Assembly (NCBI GenBank): GCA_937893675.1
Contig: CALBGI010000043.1
Coordinates: forward strand, 22,138-86,137
Direction of reading: 5' to 3'
DNA: 64,000 nucleotides
Source: an uncultured Blautia sp.
Lineage (GTDB): Bacteria; Bacillota; Clostridia; Lachnospirales; Lachnospiraceae
Under the pieces are notes generated by a model, which was not told the DNA's origin, did not search any database, and was given only the letters and a program-made list of their open reading frames with translations. Each line of letters begins with the position of its first letter. The first letter of the stretch is position 1. A program made the translations under genes and the position numbers. Below, piece by piece: positions 33,942 through 43,426 of this stretch.

Positions 33942-36506
33942 TCATTCCCCCTTTTTCTTTCTCTCGTAAGGTGTATGCACAAGTGGCAAACTTGTACGGT
34001 ACTCTCCGTCATACCGATAATACGCTCCTGCAATGGCCGGCGCTGTTGGTATGGAAGTAATCTCCCCGATTCCAATTGCTCCTTCTGCAACGGAAAGCCC
34101 CGGTTTTTCCACGATAATGCTCTCCACCTCCGGTGCCTGATGTGCTCGGAAGAGTCCCAGAGTCCCGTATTTGTTCTGAGGTTTACAATCCTTGAGTCCG
34201 TATTCTTCTGTCAATGCAAAACCGGCAGACATGATCACACCGCCCTCAATCTGTCCCTCTATGGAAAGGGGATTGACTGCACGCCCCACATCATGGGCTG
34301 CCACAAGTTTTTCTACACGGCCGTTTTCATCCAAAATACAGACCTGCGTGGCATAGCCGTAAGCCACATGGGATACCGGATTTTTGACATCGCTTCCCAT
34401 AGCGTCTGTCTTGGCCAGATATTCCCCCAGATATTCCCTGCCCTCCAGCTCATCCAGATTTTTTATCTCCAAATCCTTTTTAAGAAGCTGACAGGCACGT
34501 CTTAACGCCTCGCCGGTCACCAACGTCTGCCGGGAACCTGAGGTGGTTCCGGAATCCGGCGCATCATAGGTGTTGGACGAATCATAGTAAATCTGTTCTC
34601 TGGTAAGGCCTAGCTGTTCCACAAGCATCTGTACCAGCACCGTGCCAAGTCCCTGTCCGATGCAGGACGCACCGGAATGAATCTCCACGCGGCCGTCATG
34701 TACGTACAGACGGCATCTTCCCCAGTCAGGAAGTCCCACACCCACACCTGCGTTTTTCATGGCGCAGGCGATGCCCACATAGGGGTGACTCTCGTAAGCC
34801 TCCTTCACAGCCTCCAGGGTCTCCGCAAGACCTGTTGAGTTGTCCACAAGCTGTCCGTTGGGCAACTCCTGCCCCGGCCGAATCGCATTGCGGTATCGGA
34901 TTTCCCATGGAGAAATGCCCACCTTTTCCGCCATTTTTGTGAGAAGCATCTCAATGGCAAAACAGGTCTGTGTCACACCGAAACCGCGAAAGGCGCCCGC
35001 AGGCGGATTGTTGGTATAGTAAGCTTTTCCGTCAATGTCGAAATTCTGGTAATTATAGGGACCTGAAGCATGGGTGCAGGCACGCTGCAGCACAGGCCCG
35101 CCAAGAGAAGCATAAGCGCCGGTATCTGCGATAACCGTGGCTTTCACGCCCTGTATGATTCCGTTTTCATCACAACCCACGGTAAATTCCATTTCCATAG
35201 GGTGACGTTTGGGATGAATCAGAATGCTCTCTTCACGGGTAAGCTTCACCTTGACCGGGCGTTTGGTCAGATAAGCGATCATTCCTGCGTGATGCTGCAC
35301 CGTTACATCCTCTTTTCCGCCAAAACCGCCGCCCACCAGCTTGTTGCGCACTTTCACTTTCTCTGCCGGAAGTCCCAAAAGAGTCATGCACTCATGCTGG
35401 GTATCGTAGACACCCTGGTCTGCGGAATAAATAATCACCCCATCCTCTCCGTCCGGCATGGCTACGGCACACTCCGGCTCCAAAAACGCATGCTCCGACC
35501 ATGGGGTGTGAAAAGTTTCTGCCAACACATATGCGGAATTCTGAATGGCCTTCTGCGCATCCCCCCGATGTACATGCCAGTGTGCCAGAAGATTGCCCTC
35601 CTCATGCACCCTTGGCGCATCCTCCTTCATGGCCTCATAGGGGTCGCGGATCATGGGAAGCTCCTCATATTCTACTTTGATAAGCTTTTTGGCCTTTTCC
35701 ACGATCTCCAGACTCTCCGCTGCCACCAAGGCAATGGCGTCCCCCAGATAATGGGTGATCTTTCCCACAGGGATCAGGGCATCCCAGTCCTGCTTCAGAT
35801 GTCCAACCTTGACGCTGCCAGGAATATCCTTTGCCGTGTACACCGCCACAACGCCGGGAAGCGCCCTGGCTGCTTCCGTGTCGATGGCCTTTATAAGCGC
35901 TCTGGGATATCGGGAGCGCAGCGCGCTTCCATAAATCATCCCCTCCACATGAATGTCGTCAGGGTACTCCCCATAACCCAATACCTTTTCCCGGACGTCC
36001 ACACGAGGAACACGTTCGCCAAGTCTCCAGGCGTACTCCTGGCGCTCGGGCAGTCCCTCTCTCCTGTATTTTGCGGCAAGCAATATCCCGTCAATGATTT
36101 TTTTGTAGCCGGTACACCGGCAGATATTGTTGCGGATGGCATAAGCCGCTTCCGCCCGTGTTGGACTGGGATTTTTGTCAATGAGTCCTTTTGCGCTGAT
36201 CACCATTCCCGGGATACAGAAACCGCACTGCACCGCCCCCGCCTCCCCGAACGCGCGGACAAAAATTTCTTTTTCTTCTTCAGAAAGTCCCTCCACAGTC
36301 AGGATATGCCGTCCTTCCAGCATGGAAAGGTCGGGAATACAAGCCTTCTGCGCCTTTCCGTCAATCAGCACATGGCAGGTTCCGCAGGCGCCCTCGCTGC
36401 AGCCGTCCTTTACGGAGGTAAGCTTCAGAATATCCCGAAGATAAGGCAGGAGCTTCCTGTTTTTTTCTTCATGGCACTCCCTGCCATTTACATAAAAGCA
36501 ATACAT
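33942..36506 (-). CDS. xdhD: Fused 2Fe-2S/molybdenum hydroxylase, XdhD-like
   Basis: 854 residues from ATG 36506. The N-terminal ~160 residues are a 2Fe-2S subunit domain (CSEGACGTCHV; CGFCIPGM; CRCTGY) and the rest is a molybdopterin-binding hydroxylase domain (GGGFGGKED, GAFRGFGVTQ, GASCIGQGLGT and the late GIGEITSIPTAP with the catalytic Glu). This fusion without an FAD subunit matches E. coli XdhD/YgfN, a putative hypoxanthine oxidase. GGGAGG selects the start; the longer frame enters the intergenic hairpin. Partners upstream are ygfK and ssnA, and a polyferredoxin downstream. Confidence 0.93.
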   Translation of the reverse strand: MYCFYVNGRECHEEKNRKLLPYLRDILKLTSVKDGCSEGACGTCHVLIDGKAQKACIPDLSMLEGRHILTVEGLSEEEKEIFVRAFGEAGAVQCGFCIPGMVISAKGLIDKNPSPTRAEAAYAIRNNICRCTGYKKIIDGILLAAKYRREGLPERQEYAWRLGERVPRVDVREKVLGYGEYPDDIHVEGMIYGSALRSRYPRALIKAIDTEAARALPGVVAVYTAKDIPGSVKVGHLKQDWDALIPVGKITHYLGDAIALVAAESLEIVEKAKKLIKVEYEELPMIRDPYEAMKEDAPRVHEEGNLLAHWHVHRGDAQKAIQNSAYVLAETFHTPWSEHAFLEPECAVAMPDGEDGVIIYSADQGVYDTQHECMTLLGLPAEKVKVRNKLVGGGFGGKEDVTVQHHAGMIAYLTKRPVKVKLTREESILIHPKRHPMEMEFTVGCDENGIIQGVKATVIADTGAYASLGGPVLQRACTHASGPYNYQNFDIDGKAYYTNNPPAGAFRGFGVTQTCFAIEMLLTKMAEKVGISPWEIRYRNAIRPGQELPNGQLVDNSTGLAETLEAVKEAYESHPYVGIACAMKNAGVGVGLPDWGRCRLYVHDGRVEIHSGASCIGQGLGTVLVQMLVEQLGLTREQIYYDSSNTYDAPDSGTTSGSRQTLVTGEALRRACQLLKKDLEIKNLDELEGREYLGEYLAKTDAMGSDVKNPVSHVAYGYATQVCILDENGRVEKLVAAHDVGRAVNPLSIEGQIEGGVIMSAGFALTEEYGLKDCKPQNKYGTLGLFRAHQAPEVESIIVEKPGLSVAEGAIGIGEITSIPTAPAIAGAYYRYDGEYRTSLPLVHTPYERKKKGE

Positions 36507-36532
36507 AATTTCCTCCCAATACAATTCAGCAC

Positions 36533-36599
36533 GGGGCTGTTGCAGAAGCAGCACTCCGTCGGTTTCATTGCCGGCGAAGCTGCATTTTGCAGCAGCCCC
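36533..36599. repeat. Large hairpin between ygfK and xdhD
   Basis: GGGGCTGTTGCA (36533-36544) pairs with TGCAGCAGCCCC (36588-36599) with one wobble. The interior holds a further CCG/CGG-rich inverted repeat. It lies in the 132-base gap inside the operon without a T-run, so it looks more like an mRNA processing or stability element or a dispersed palindrome than a terminator. Confidence 0.55.
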
Positions 36600-36638
36600 C
36601 TTTATTTCCTTTACGGCAGCCCCTCAAGGGAACCTATT

Positions 36639-39638
36639 CTACTGAAACAGCAGATATGGATAATCGTCGATCACTGCGCAGATAAGTCTGCGAAGTCCTT
36701 CATACAGCTTATCTTCCGGGTCGTCTGCCTTACAGTCCATCTCATTTCCAAGGAAACGAACCCTGCATTCCTTCGTCGCTCTGTTGAGCACCACAAAACC
36801 GTCGTTTGTGCTGTCTGCCATATCCGCCTCATTTGCAAACAGCGTAAACTTGTCTTTATAAGGTGCGCTTGCATAAGGACAGAAGCTCTTGCAGTTGCCG
36901 CACTCGTTGCACATGTAATCCACATGGATGATCTGATTCATTGCCATACCAGGAACCTTGATGGATACATTTGCACGGTTGGGGCATACGTCTGCACAAT
37001 TCTCACAAACCTTATCACAGCTTAAGCAGCGCTGGCTCTCTGTGTCTGTCCCGCTGCTGTGCGCAAGAATTCCCTTCCTGGAATAGCAGTCCTTCTCCTC
37101 GCCGCAAACCTCCTGATCCTCTGTAACCTTGTCTCCCAGGATCGCTTCCGCCACAAGCTGCGCATCACGGATAGCCTCCACGATAGTCGCCGCTCCTCTT
37201 GCACCGTCTCCTGCCAGATATACGCCTTCCACACTGGTTTCCAGAGTCTTGTCATTGACTCTTGCCTTGCCCCGCTCGTTGACAGCAATCCCGTTTGCCT
37301 CATAGAATTCTGCGGGAATCTTTTCACCTACTGCTACGATTACCGTGTCTGCCGGAACCTCTTCCATCTCACCTGTTTCCGTCACGCCTGCGCGGCCGGA
37401 AGCATCCATGACGCCAAGCTGCATTTTTTTGCAGATCAGTTTTCCGTTTTCCAGGCTGACCGGAGACAGAAGCTCTTTGAATTCCACGCCGTCCTCAAGC
37501 ACTTCGAGAAGCTCCTCTTCCGCTGCCGGCATATAGCGTTTTGTTCTTCTGTATACCAGGAAAACATGCTCTACGCCCTCTGTACGTTTTGCAGCCCGAG
37601 CGGTATCCATCGCAGTGTTTCCCCCGCCGATCACCACAACATTCTTTCCAAGGTCCGCCCTGCCGTTTGTTGCCTTAAACTCAGCCAGGAATTTCAGTGC
37701 GTTGACTGTCTCGCCCTTTTCCAGTTCCAGCGTTCCCGGCTTGTTCGCTCCCACAGCCACGATCACTGCATCGTAACCCTCTTCTTTGAGCGCTTTTACA
37801 GATTCCACGGTCACGCCGGTCTTAACGGTCACACCCATTTTTTCAATGAAGGACACATCCTTGTCAATAGCGTCCTCGCTGATGCGGAATCCCGGGATCA
37901 CATAGCGGATGACACCGCCCAGCTTTTCTTCTTTTTCAAACAGCGTCACAGCCGCGCCTGCTCTTGCCAGGAAATATGCGGAAGCAATCCCTGCCGGGCC
38001 TCCGCCCACAACGGCAACCTTCCTGCCATTGCCTGCACCTGCTTTGATCCCGCCGATCACTGCGTCATAGCCTTTCTCTGCTGCAGTCAGCTTCGTACCG
38101 CGGATGTTCACCGGCTCCTCGTAGAAGTTTCTTGTACACTTGTACATACAATTATGCGCACAGAGCGTGCCTGTGATAAAGGGCAGGGCGTTCTTTTCCA
38201 GAACTACGCGAAGCGCATCCGCATATTTGCCCTCTCCCACCAGCTTCACATAGTTGGGAATATCCTGGTGGATCGGACAGCCTTCCATACAAGGCGCAAA
38301 ATAGCAGTCAAGAAGCGGCACCTCTCTGTCGATCTTGCGGTTGGGAAGCGGCTTGATATTCTTTACATGGTGCGCATCTGTTCTTGCTTCTTCCGCAAGC
38401 GCTTCCAGCGCTTCTACATTGATCCCTGTCCACTCTTTTACGCCGTTTGTCATCAGCTTCTCTGCCATCTGCGCGAATCTCTGGTAGCCGCCCGGCTTTA
38501 ACAGCGTAGTTGCCATGGTTACAGGCCATACGCCGCAGCCAACGATTTTGTCAATGTTAAAGTAATCCGCTCCGCCGGAGTACGCAATGCGCAGCTTTCC
38601 GCCGAACTCCCGGGAAAGGCGTGCCGCCAGTGCAATGGAGAGCGGGAACAAAGCCTTTCCGGACATGTACATTTCTTCGCTCGGAAGCTCGTTTCTCGTC
38701 ACATCCACCGGGAAGGTGTTTGTGATCTTTACTCCAAAGCTTAAGCCAAGCTCATCTGCCAGCGCCTGAAGACGTCTGAACATGGGGATCGCGTCCTCAT
38801 ACTGCAGATCATCCTTAAAATGAAAGTCTCCGAACACCATATAGTCATAGCCCATCTCATCCATGGTTTTTCTTGCAAACTCATACCCCAGAAGCGTGGG
38901 ATTGCACTTGATAAAGGTATGCATATGCTTTTCCCTGAACAGGTGGTTTGCAATGCTTTCGATCTCATTGGGCGGACAGCCGTGCAGCGTCGAAATGGTC
39001 GCGGAATTGCATACCTCTGACGGGATTGCCTCAATGTCCTCTCTTGTCACCTTTTCAAACTTGTCTGTATTGTCCAGGAGCCACTGTCTGCATTCCTGGA
39101 AAACTGCGGTGTCCCTGGCGTCCTTCATGCTGTCAATGAAGGTGTTGATCTTGTCTTCCTTGATTCCTGCCAGATCGTAGCCAACAGAAATGTTAAACTG
39201 GAAGCCGTCGGCATCGCCCAGTCCGTATTCCTTTGCCATCACATGCAGAATAAACCACGCCTTGATGTATTCTCCCATAGCCTCCGGAACGTAAAGCTCT
39301 GTAGACCACTCACAGTTATAGCACTCGTCCTCCGCCAGAATACAGGGCCTGCTGATGCAGGCAGCCAGCTCGGCGCCATCCATTTTCTGCACGGTCTTCA
39401 GCTCAAAGAAACGCGCTCCTGCATAATAGGACGCAACAATATTCTGCGCAAGCTGTGTGTTTGGACCTGCTGCCGGTCCGATGGGTGTTTCCAGGTTTCT
39501 CTCAAATATCCGGAGCTTCCTGCCCGTATCTGCCGTATAGGGACGGTGTATCCCAAACACCGTTCCTCTTTCCCTGTGCTCTGTAAGCACCCTGTCCATC
39601 AACTGTCCAAAGGACATACAGGTCATTTTTTCACTCAT
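36639..39638 (-). CDS. ygfK: YgfK, putative selenate reductase-type flavo-iron-sulfur protein
   Basis: 999 residues with three parts: a dihydroorotate-dehydrogenase-like TIM barrel (residues 1 to ~430, with ISTLHGCPPNEIE and ALAARLSREFGGKLRIAYSGG), a GltD-type module with Cys-rich entry (CYFAPCMEGCP; CAHNCMYKCTRN) and FAD/NAD sites (VAVVGGGPAGIASAYFLA, VVVIGGGNTAMDTARAA), and a C-terminal ferredoxin region (CLSCDKVCENCADVCPN; CNECGNCKSFCPY). The architecture resembles dihydropyrimidine dehydrogenase, suggesting NAD(P)H-linked reduction of a purine-ring product. GGGAGG is eight bases before ATG. It is co-transcribed with ssnA (33-base gap). Confidence 0.94.
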   Translation of the reverse strand: MSEKMTCMSFGQLMDRVLTEHRERGTVFGIHRPYTADTGRKLRIFERNLETPIGPAAGPNTQLAQNIVASYYAGARFFELKTVQKMDGAELAACISRPCILAEDECYNCEWSTELYVPEAMGEYIKAWFILHVMAKEYGLGDADGFQFNISVGYDLAGIKEDKINTFIDSMKDARDTAVFQECRQWLLDNTDKFEKVTREDIEAIPSEVCNSATISTLHGCPPNEIESIANHLFREKHMHTFIKCNPTLLGYEFARKTMDEMGYDYMVFGDFHFKDDLQYEDAIPMFRRLQALADELGLSFGVKITNTFPVDVTRNELPSEEMYMSGKALFPLSIALAARLSREFGGKLRIAYSGGADYFNIDKIVGCGVWPVTMATTLLKPGGYQRFAQMAEKLMTNGVKEWTGINVEALEALAEEARTDAHHVKNIKPLPNRKIDREVPLLDCYFAPCMEGCPIHQDIPNYVKLVGEGKYADALRVVLEKNALPFITGTLCAHNCMYKCTRNFYEEPVNIRGTKLTAAEKGYDAVIGGIKAGAGNGRKVAVVGGGPAGIASAYFLARAGAAVTLFEKEEKLGGVIRYVIPGFRISEDAIDKDVSFIEKMGVTVKTGVTVESVKALKEEGYDAVIVAVGANKPGTLELEKGETVNALKFLAEFKATNGRADLGKNVVVIGGGNTAMDTARAAKRTEGVEHVFLVYRRTKRYMPAAEEELLEVLEDGVEFKELLSPVSLENGKLICKKMQLGVMDASGRAGVTETGEMEEVPADTVIVAVGEKIPAEFYEANGIAVNERGKARVNDKTLETSVEGVYLAGDGARGAATIVEAIRDAQLVAEAILGDKVTEDQEVCGEEKDCYSRKGILAHSSGTDTESQRCLSCDKVCENCADVCPNRANVSIKVPGMAMNQIIHVDYMCNECGNCKSFCPYASAPYKDKFTLFANEADMADSTNDGFVVLNRATKECRVRFLGNEMDCKADDPEDKLYEGLRRLICAVIDDYPYLLFQ

Positions 39639-39671
39639 TTATTTTACCTCCCAATATACGCTCGTTTCCGC

Positions 39672-41009
39672 TTATTTGCCCGAATTGATGTCGTCCGCAA
39701 GCTCCCTGGCAGCCTGGCGGCAGTCCGCCATGATCTTAGCCTCGTCGCATACCAGAACCTCCCGGTCTTTCATAAGAATCTTTCCGTTACATACGGTTGT
39801 TTGCACCATGGCGCCTGTTGTGCCGAAGAGAAGATGTCCGTTTACGTTGTCTGCATGCATGGGTGTCAGCGGGTCGTAATCCACCACGATCACATCCGCA
39901 GCTGCCCCGGCTTTCAGCACGCCCAGTTCCTTTTGGAAATAGCGGTTGGCAATCTTCGCATTTCCCTCAAAGAGCATCTGCGGCACTTCGCTCCAGGCAG
40001 TATTGGGATCGCAGAGATGATGCTTGTGCAGCACGTTCGCAACCTTCCAGGACTCGGTCATATCGTGGGTATAGCCGTCTGTTCCCAAACCGGTGAGAAC
40101 TCCCTTGTGCACAAGCGCCATAGTGGGAGGACATCCGCAGGCATTGCCCATGTTGGATTCCGGATTATGTACCACCATGGTGTCCGTATCCTTGATCAGA
40201 TCCATTTCATGCTCATTGATGTAAATGCAGTGTCCAAGAAGGGTTTTCGGGCCCAAAATATTCCAGTCGTAAAGTCTGTCCACAATGCGTTTGCTGTGCT
40301 CTTTCAGACACTGGTGCAGGTCGTAGATGCCCTCCGCCACATGGATGTGATAGCCCACACCCTCCGGTTTCAGGGCATTGCACAGCTCCATGGTCTCGTC
40401 TGAGATCGTAAAGGAGGCATGCATTCCCATCATACCTGCAACCATGCCGCTGTCGTCTGCCAGGGCATGTTTGATAAAATTCACGTTCTCCATGACAGAT
40501 TCTTTGGATTTCTCCATTCCGTCACGGTCTGAAATTTCATAACACAGACAAGTACGGATGCCCAGATCTTTGGCTGCCTCTTCAATTGCAAACAAGGAGC
40601 CTGTAATATGCCCGAAACTTGCATGGTGGTCAAACACGGTTGTGACACCGTTTTTGATGGAGTCAATGTAGGTGGCATACGCGGAAAGCTTCGTCTGCTC
40701 CAGCGTCAGATGCCGGTCGATCGTCCACCACTGTCCGTCCAGAATATCCAGGAAGCCCTGCGGATGATATCCTTTGATGCTTAACCCTCTTGCGAACGCA
40801 CTGTAAATGTGTTCATGCGCGTTAATGTAGGCCGGCATGATCACACCGCCTTTTGCATCCACATACTCTGCATCCGGGTAAGCCTTCCTCACGTCCTCCG
40901 TCGCTCCCACCAAAACAATCGTATTCCCGTCCATAGCCACTGCGCCGTTTTCAAAAAACGGATTGGATGTATCCCGTGTGATCGTTCTTCCATTACCAAT
41001 AATCAGCAT
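39672..41009 (-). CDS. ssnA: SsnA-type amidohydrolase/deaminase
   Basis: 445 residues from ATG 41009 (AAGGAGG upstream); the longer frame crosses the promoter. A metal-dependent amidohydrolase of the guanine deaminase/chlorohydrolase group: PAYINAHEHIYSAFARG (metal His pair), GYHIHVAEGIYD, LLGHCIYI, GLGTDGYTHDM (metal Asp region) and AADVIVVDYDPLTP. The first gene of the ssnA-ygfK-xdhD-polyferredoxin operon. SsnA is a conserved member of the anaerobic purine set and probably deaminates an aminopurine or related heterocycle. Its substrate has not been settled from sequence. Confidence 0.93.
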   Translation of the reverse strand: MLIIGNGRTITRDTSNPFFENGAVAMDGNTIVLVGATEDVRKAYPDAEYVDAKGGVIMPAYINAHEHIYSAFARGLSIKGYHPQGFLDILDGQWWTIDRHLTLEQTKLSAYATYIDSIKNGVTTVFDHHASFGHITGSLFAIEEAAKDLGIRTCLCYEISDRDGMEKSKESVMENVNFIKHALADDSGMVAGMMGMHASFTISDETMELCNALKPEGVGYHIHVAEGIYDLHQCLKEHSKRIVDRLYDWNILGPKTLLGHCIYINEHEMDLIKDTDTMVVHNPESNMGNACGCPPTMALVHKGVLTGLGTDGYTHDMTESWKVANVLHKHHLCDPNTAWSEVPQMLFEGNAKIANRYFQKELGVLKAGAAADVIVVDYDPLTPMHADNVNGHLLFGTTGAMVQTTVCNGKILMKDREVLVCDEAKIMADCRQAARELADDINSGK

Positions 41010-41094
41010 AAAAACTCCTCCTTTATTTTGTATATTTTGCATAATCCGTGTTATTTTTTTTCTCATTCTTTGGGATTGTTTACTACTTATTATC

Positions 41095-41123
41095 AATGTA
41101 CCATATTTCTTCTTTGATTTCAA
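41095..41123 (-). promoter_or_regulatory. Promoter of the ssnA operon
   Basis: Minus-strand TTGAAA (41123-41118), a 17-base spacer and TACATT (41100-41095). The imperfect dyad TTGTCACAA lies about 25 bases upstream of the -35 box and may bind a regulator. Confidence 0.55.
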
Positions 41124-41195
41124 CAGGAATCTAAAAAAAATTTTGGTTGTCACAATTTTTTTGATATTTCAACAAAAACAGCTTTCTTCCCACAT

Positions 41196-41235
41196 GAAAA
41201 CAGCCCCTGCAGGATGTTCTCTCCCGCAAAGGCTG
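41196..41235 (-). terminator. Terminator after the sensor kinase gene
   Basis: CAGCCCCTGC (41201-41210) and GCAAAGGCTG (41226-41235) pair over ten bases with two wobbles. On the minus strand TTTTC follows the stem. Confidence 0.6.
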
Positions 41236-41249
41236 CCACTTTTTGAATC

Positions 41250-43394
41250 CTATTTTACTGTGGTAAAAATCACTGTGACCTTAAAAAGATCTCCGTCCAG
41301 ATAAAGCTTAAAGACTCCGCCCTGAAGCTCTGTCAGACTTTTGGCAATGGAAAGTCCAAGGCCGCTCCCTTCCGTATTGCGGGAAACATCTCCCCGGATA
41401 AACCGTTCGGTCAGCTCGTCCGCCGAAATGTTGAGCGGCTGCGCGGAAACATTTTTCAGAGAAAACAGCATCCGCTTGTTGACAACGCTCACCTCCGCAT
41501 AAACTCTTGTACCTGGCATGGAATATTTCACCGCATTGACGAATACATTTTCCAGAACACGCCACATTCTTCGCCCATCTGCGTGGATCACCACCGGCTC
41601 TTCCGGTTCGTGGAGCATCAGCGTAAGCTCTTTTTCCTCAAACTTTTCGCCGAATTCTCCCAAAACCTGATGAAACAGCTCCCGAAAATCCAGATCCGTC
41701 ATTTCCAGGGTAATATTCCCTGTACTTGCCTTGGAAGCCTCCACCACATCCTCAGTGAGCACCTTCAGCCTCTGGGCTTTTTCGTCCAGCACCCGGATGT
41801 ACCCCTGAATCTTCTCGTCCGGAATATTTTCCCGCTTCAGCAAGTCCACATAGTTGATAATCGAAGTGAGGGGAGTCTTGATGTCATGAGACACATTGGT
41901 GATCAGCTCCGTTTTCATGCGTTCATTTTTCACGCTCTGCTCTACCGCCGCATCCAGCCCGTCTCCAATGCGGTTTACATATTCCGCCATGGTTTTTTTC
42001 TTGCCTGACAGTCTCTCTGTCGGAATTTTGTACTGCAGCTGCCCGTCCGTGATCTTTTTCATGCCGAGCAGCACCGGATCACGCCCGTGAATGCTGTCCA
42101 TGAAATTGGAAAAACCGCGTCTCAGCATGCCGAAAATTTTTCTCGTCCACAGGCAGAGGAAGCATAAGAAGCTGCTCTTCCAGAGCACACCTGCCTTGAT
42201 ACGCCGCACCAGGGTCAGCCACAGGATCAAAAAGCAGGAGACAGAGCAAACAGCGATAAATTCTATGGCAGCTATGGTGCTGATGAGATCCCAGGCGCGG
42301 TAGTACTGAAAGCTGTCCACAGAAGAAATGCCCAAAATCCAAAGCAGCAATACTCCGCCGGCTGCCACCTCCACAAACACATGGTCAAACGCATTGAGAT
42401 ACAGCGCTTCCTGTTTCGGACGTCTTCCCGCCACTCTGGTGAGATGGATCACACAGACAAGAAACAGTACAAATCCTCCTATCCCAATCCAGAGGATCTC
42501 CATTGTTTTATCCGAAAAACGCTCATAAATCTGATAATCCAACGCCAGGCTGTCCGGTACCGCAAATTTGCCGTCCATCCAGACTGCATACACATACCTG
42601 TCGCTCATGCGGTACATGTCTGCATGTTCCTGCCACAACGTCTCATCCACATCCATGTTGGTCTCGCAAGAAGTATCCTCAGACCCCAGGATCAGGTAGG
42701 CATCCTGCTTTTTGATCTCTTTCAGAGCTTTTTCATAATCGCTGTAGCGGATATCCTCCTCGTTGGTGTACACTTCTTTTTCATCCAGATCCACATAGAG
42801 ATACCGAAGATTGTTCTCCTCTTTGCGGTAGTTTTCCAGGAGCTGCATCTGGTTTTCCAGGTAACCCAGCTTGCTGACCGCTTCCTCAAGGCTGTTGTAC
42901 GCGCCTTCCAACGTCCAGCCCTCCGAAGCTTCCACCGCTTCCTTTATGTTCTGAAAGCCCACCGGCGGGTACAGCTCCTCCAGTACGTCCGTTCCAAGCT
43001 CGTCATCCCAGCGATAGCTCATTCCATCTGCGCACCAGTTTTGCAGATCCTCAAACCTGTATGCAAGTCCGGAAGTGTTCTCCCAGGTAAGCTCCTTATC
43101 CTCCGACATTTCCCGGATGTCCACAACTGCACCGGGCTGTGCCCCCTCCTCCAGAAGTCTCTGGGCGCTGACAGCACTCATAATCTCCCAGGCTTCATAC
43201 TGCCGCTGCTCCGCAAAGTTCCTTGTCTGCACAAAATCCTTGTCCGGCTTTTCGCCAAGCTGTACATCATAGGAAAACAGCATTGTCAGCAGGATCGCGC
43301 AGGCCGCCACAACCGCTGCCGCCCCATGGGCCAAAAGTACCGATAAAAATTTCCAGCCGCTGCCTCTCATTCTCTTCTGTCTCATATTCATCAT
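41250..43394 (-). CDS. Membrane sensor histidine kinase
   Basis: 714 residues. One membrane helix near the N-terminus, a ~250-residue extracytoplasmic sensor region, four further hydrophobic segments (about residues 285-430), then the kinase core: H-box NVSHDIKTPLTSIINYVDLL near residue 500, N-box ENVFVNAVKYS, and G-box GSGLGLSIAKSL. The core resembles VanS/PhoR-type kinases. Three start codons (43394, 43391, 43385) share one AGGAGG; the longest is given. The signal is unknown. It lies 32 bases downstream of its response regulator gene. The five-helix architecture with a large outer loop is less common than two helices. Confidence 0.9.
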   Translation of the reverse strand: MMNMRQKRMRGSGWKFLSVLLAHGAAAVVAACAILLTMLFSYDVQLGEKPDKDFVQTRNFAEQRQYEAWEIMSAVSAQRLLEEGAQPGAVVDIREMSEDKELTWENTSGLAYRFEDLQNWCADGMSYRWDDELGTDVLEELYPPVGFQNIKEAVEASEGWTLEGAYNSLEEAVSKLGYLENQMQLLENYRKEENNLRYLYVDLDEKEVYTNEEDIRYSDYEKALKEIKKQDAYLILGSEDTSCETNMDVDETLWQEHADMYRMSDRYVYAVWMDGKFAVPDSLALDYQIYERFSDKTMEILWIGIGGFVLFLVCVIHLTRVAGRRPKQEALYLNAFDHVFVEVAAGGVLLLWILGISSVDSFQYYRAWDLISTIAAIEFIAVCSVSCFLILWLTLVRRIKAGVLWKSSFLCFLCLWTRKIFGMLRRGFSNFMDSIHGRDPVLLGMKKITDGQLQYKIPTERLSGKKKTMAEYVNRIGDGLDAAVEQSVKNERMKTELITNVSHDIKTPLTSIINYVDLLKRENIPDEKIQGYIRVLDEKAQRLKVLTEDVVEASKASTGNITLEMTDLDFRELFHQVLGEFGEKFEEKELTLMLHEPEEPVVIHADGRRMWRVLENVFVNAVKYSMPGTRVYAEVSVVNKRMLFSLKNVSAQPLNISADELTERFIRGDVSRNTEGSGLGLSIAKSLTELQGGVFKLYLDGDLFKVTVIFTTVK

Positions 43395-43426
43395 CCCTCC
43401 TGTTTTTCCACAGAACGCAAAAACGG

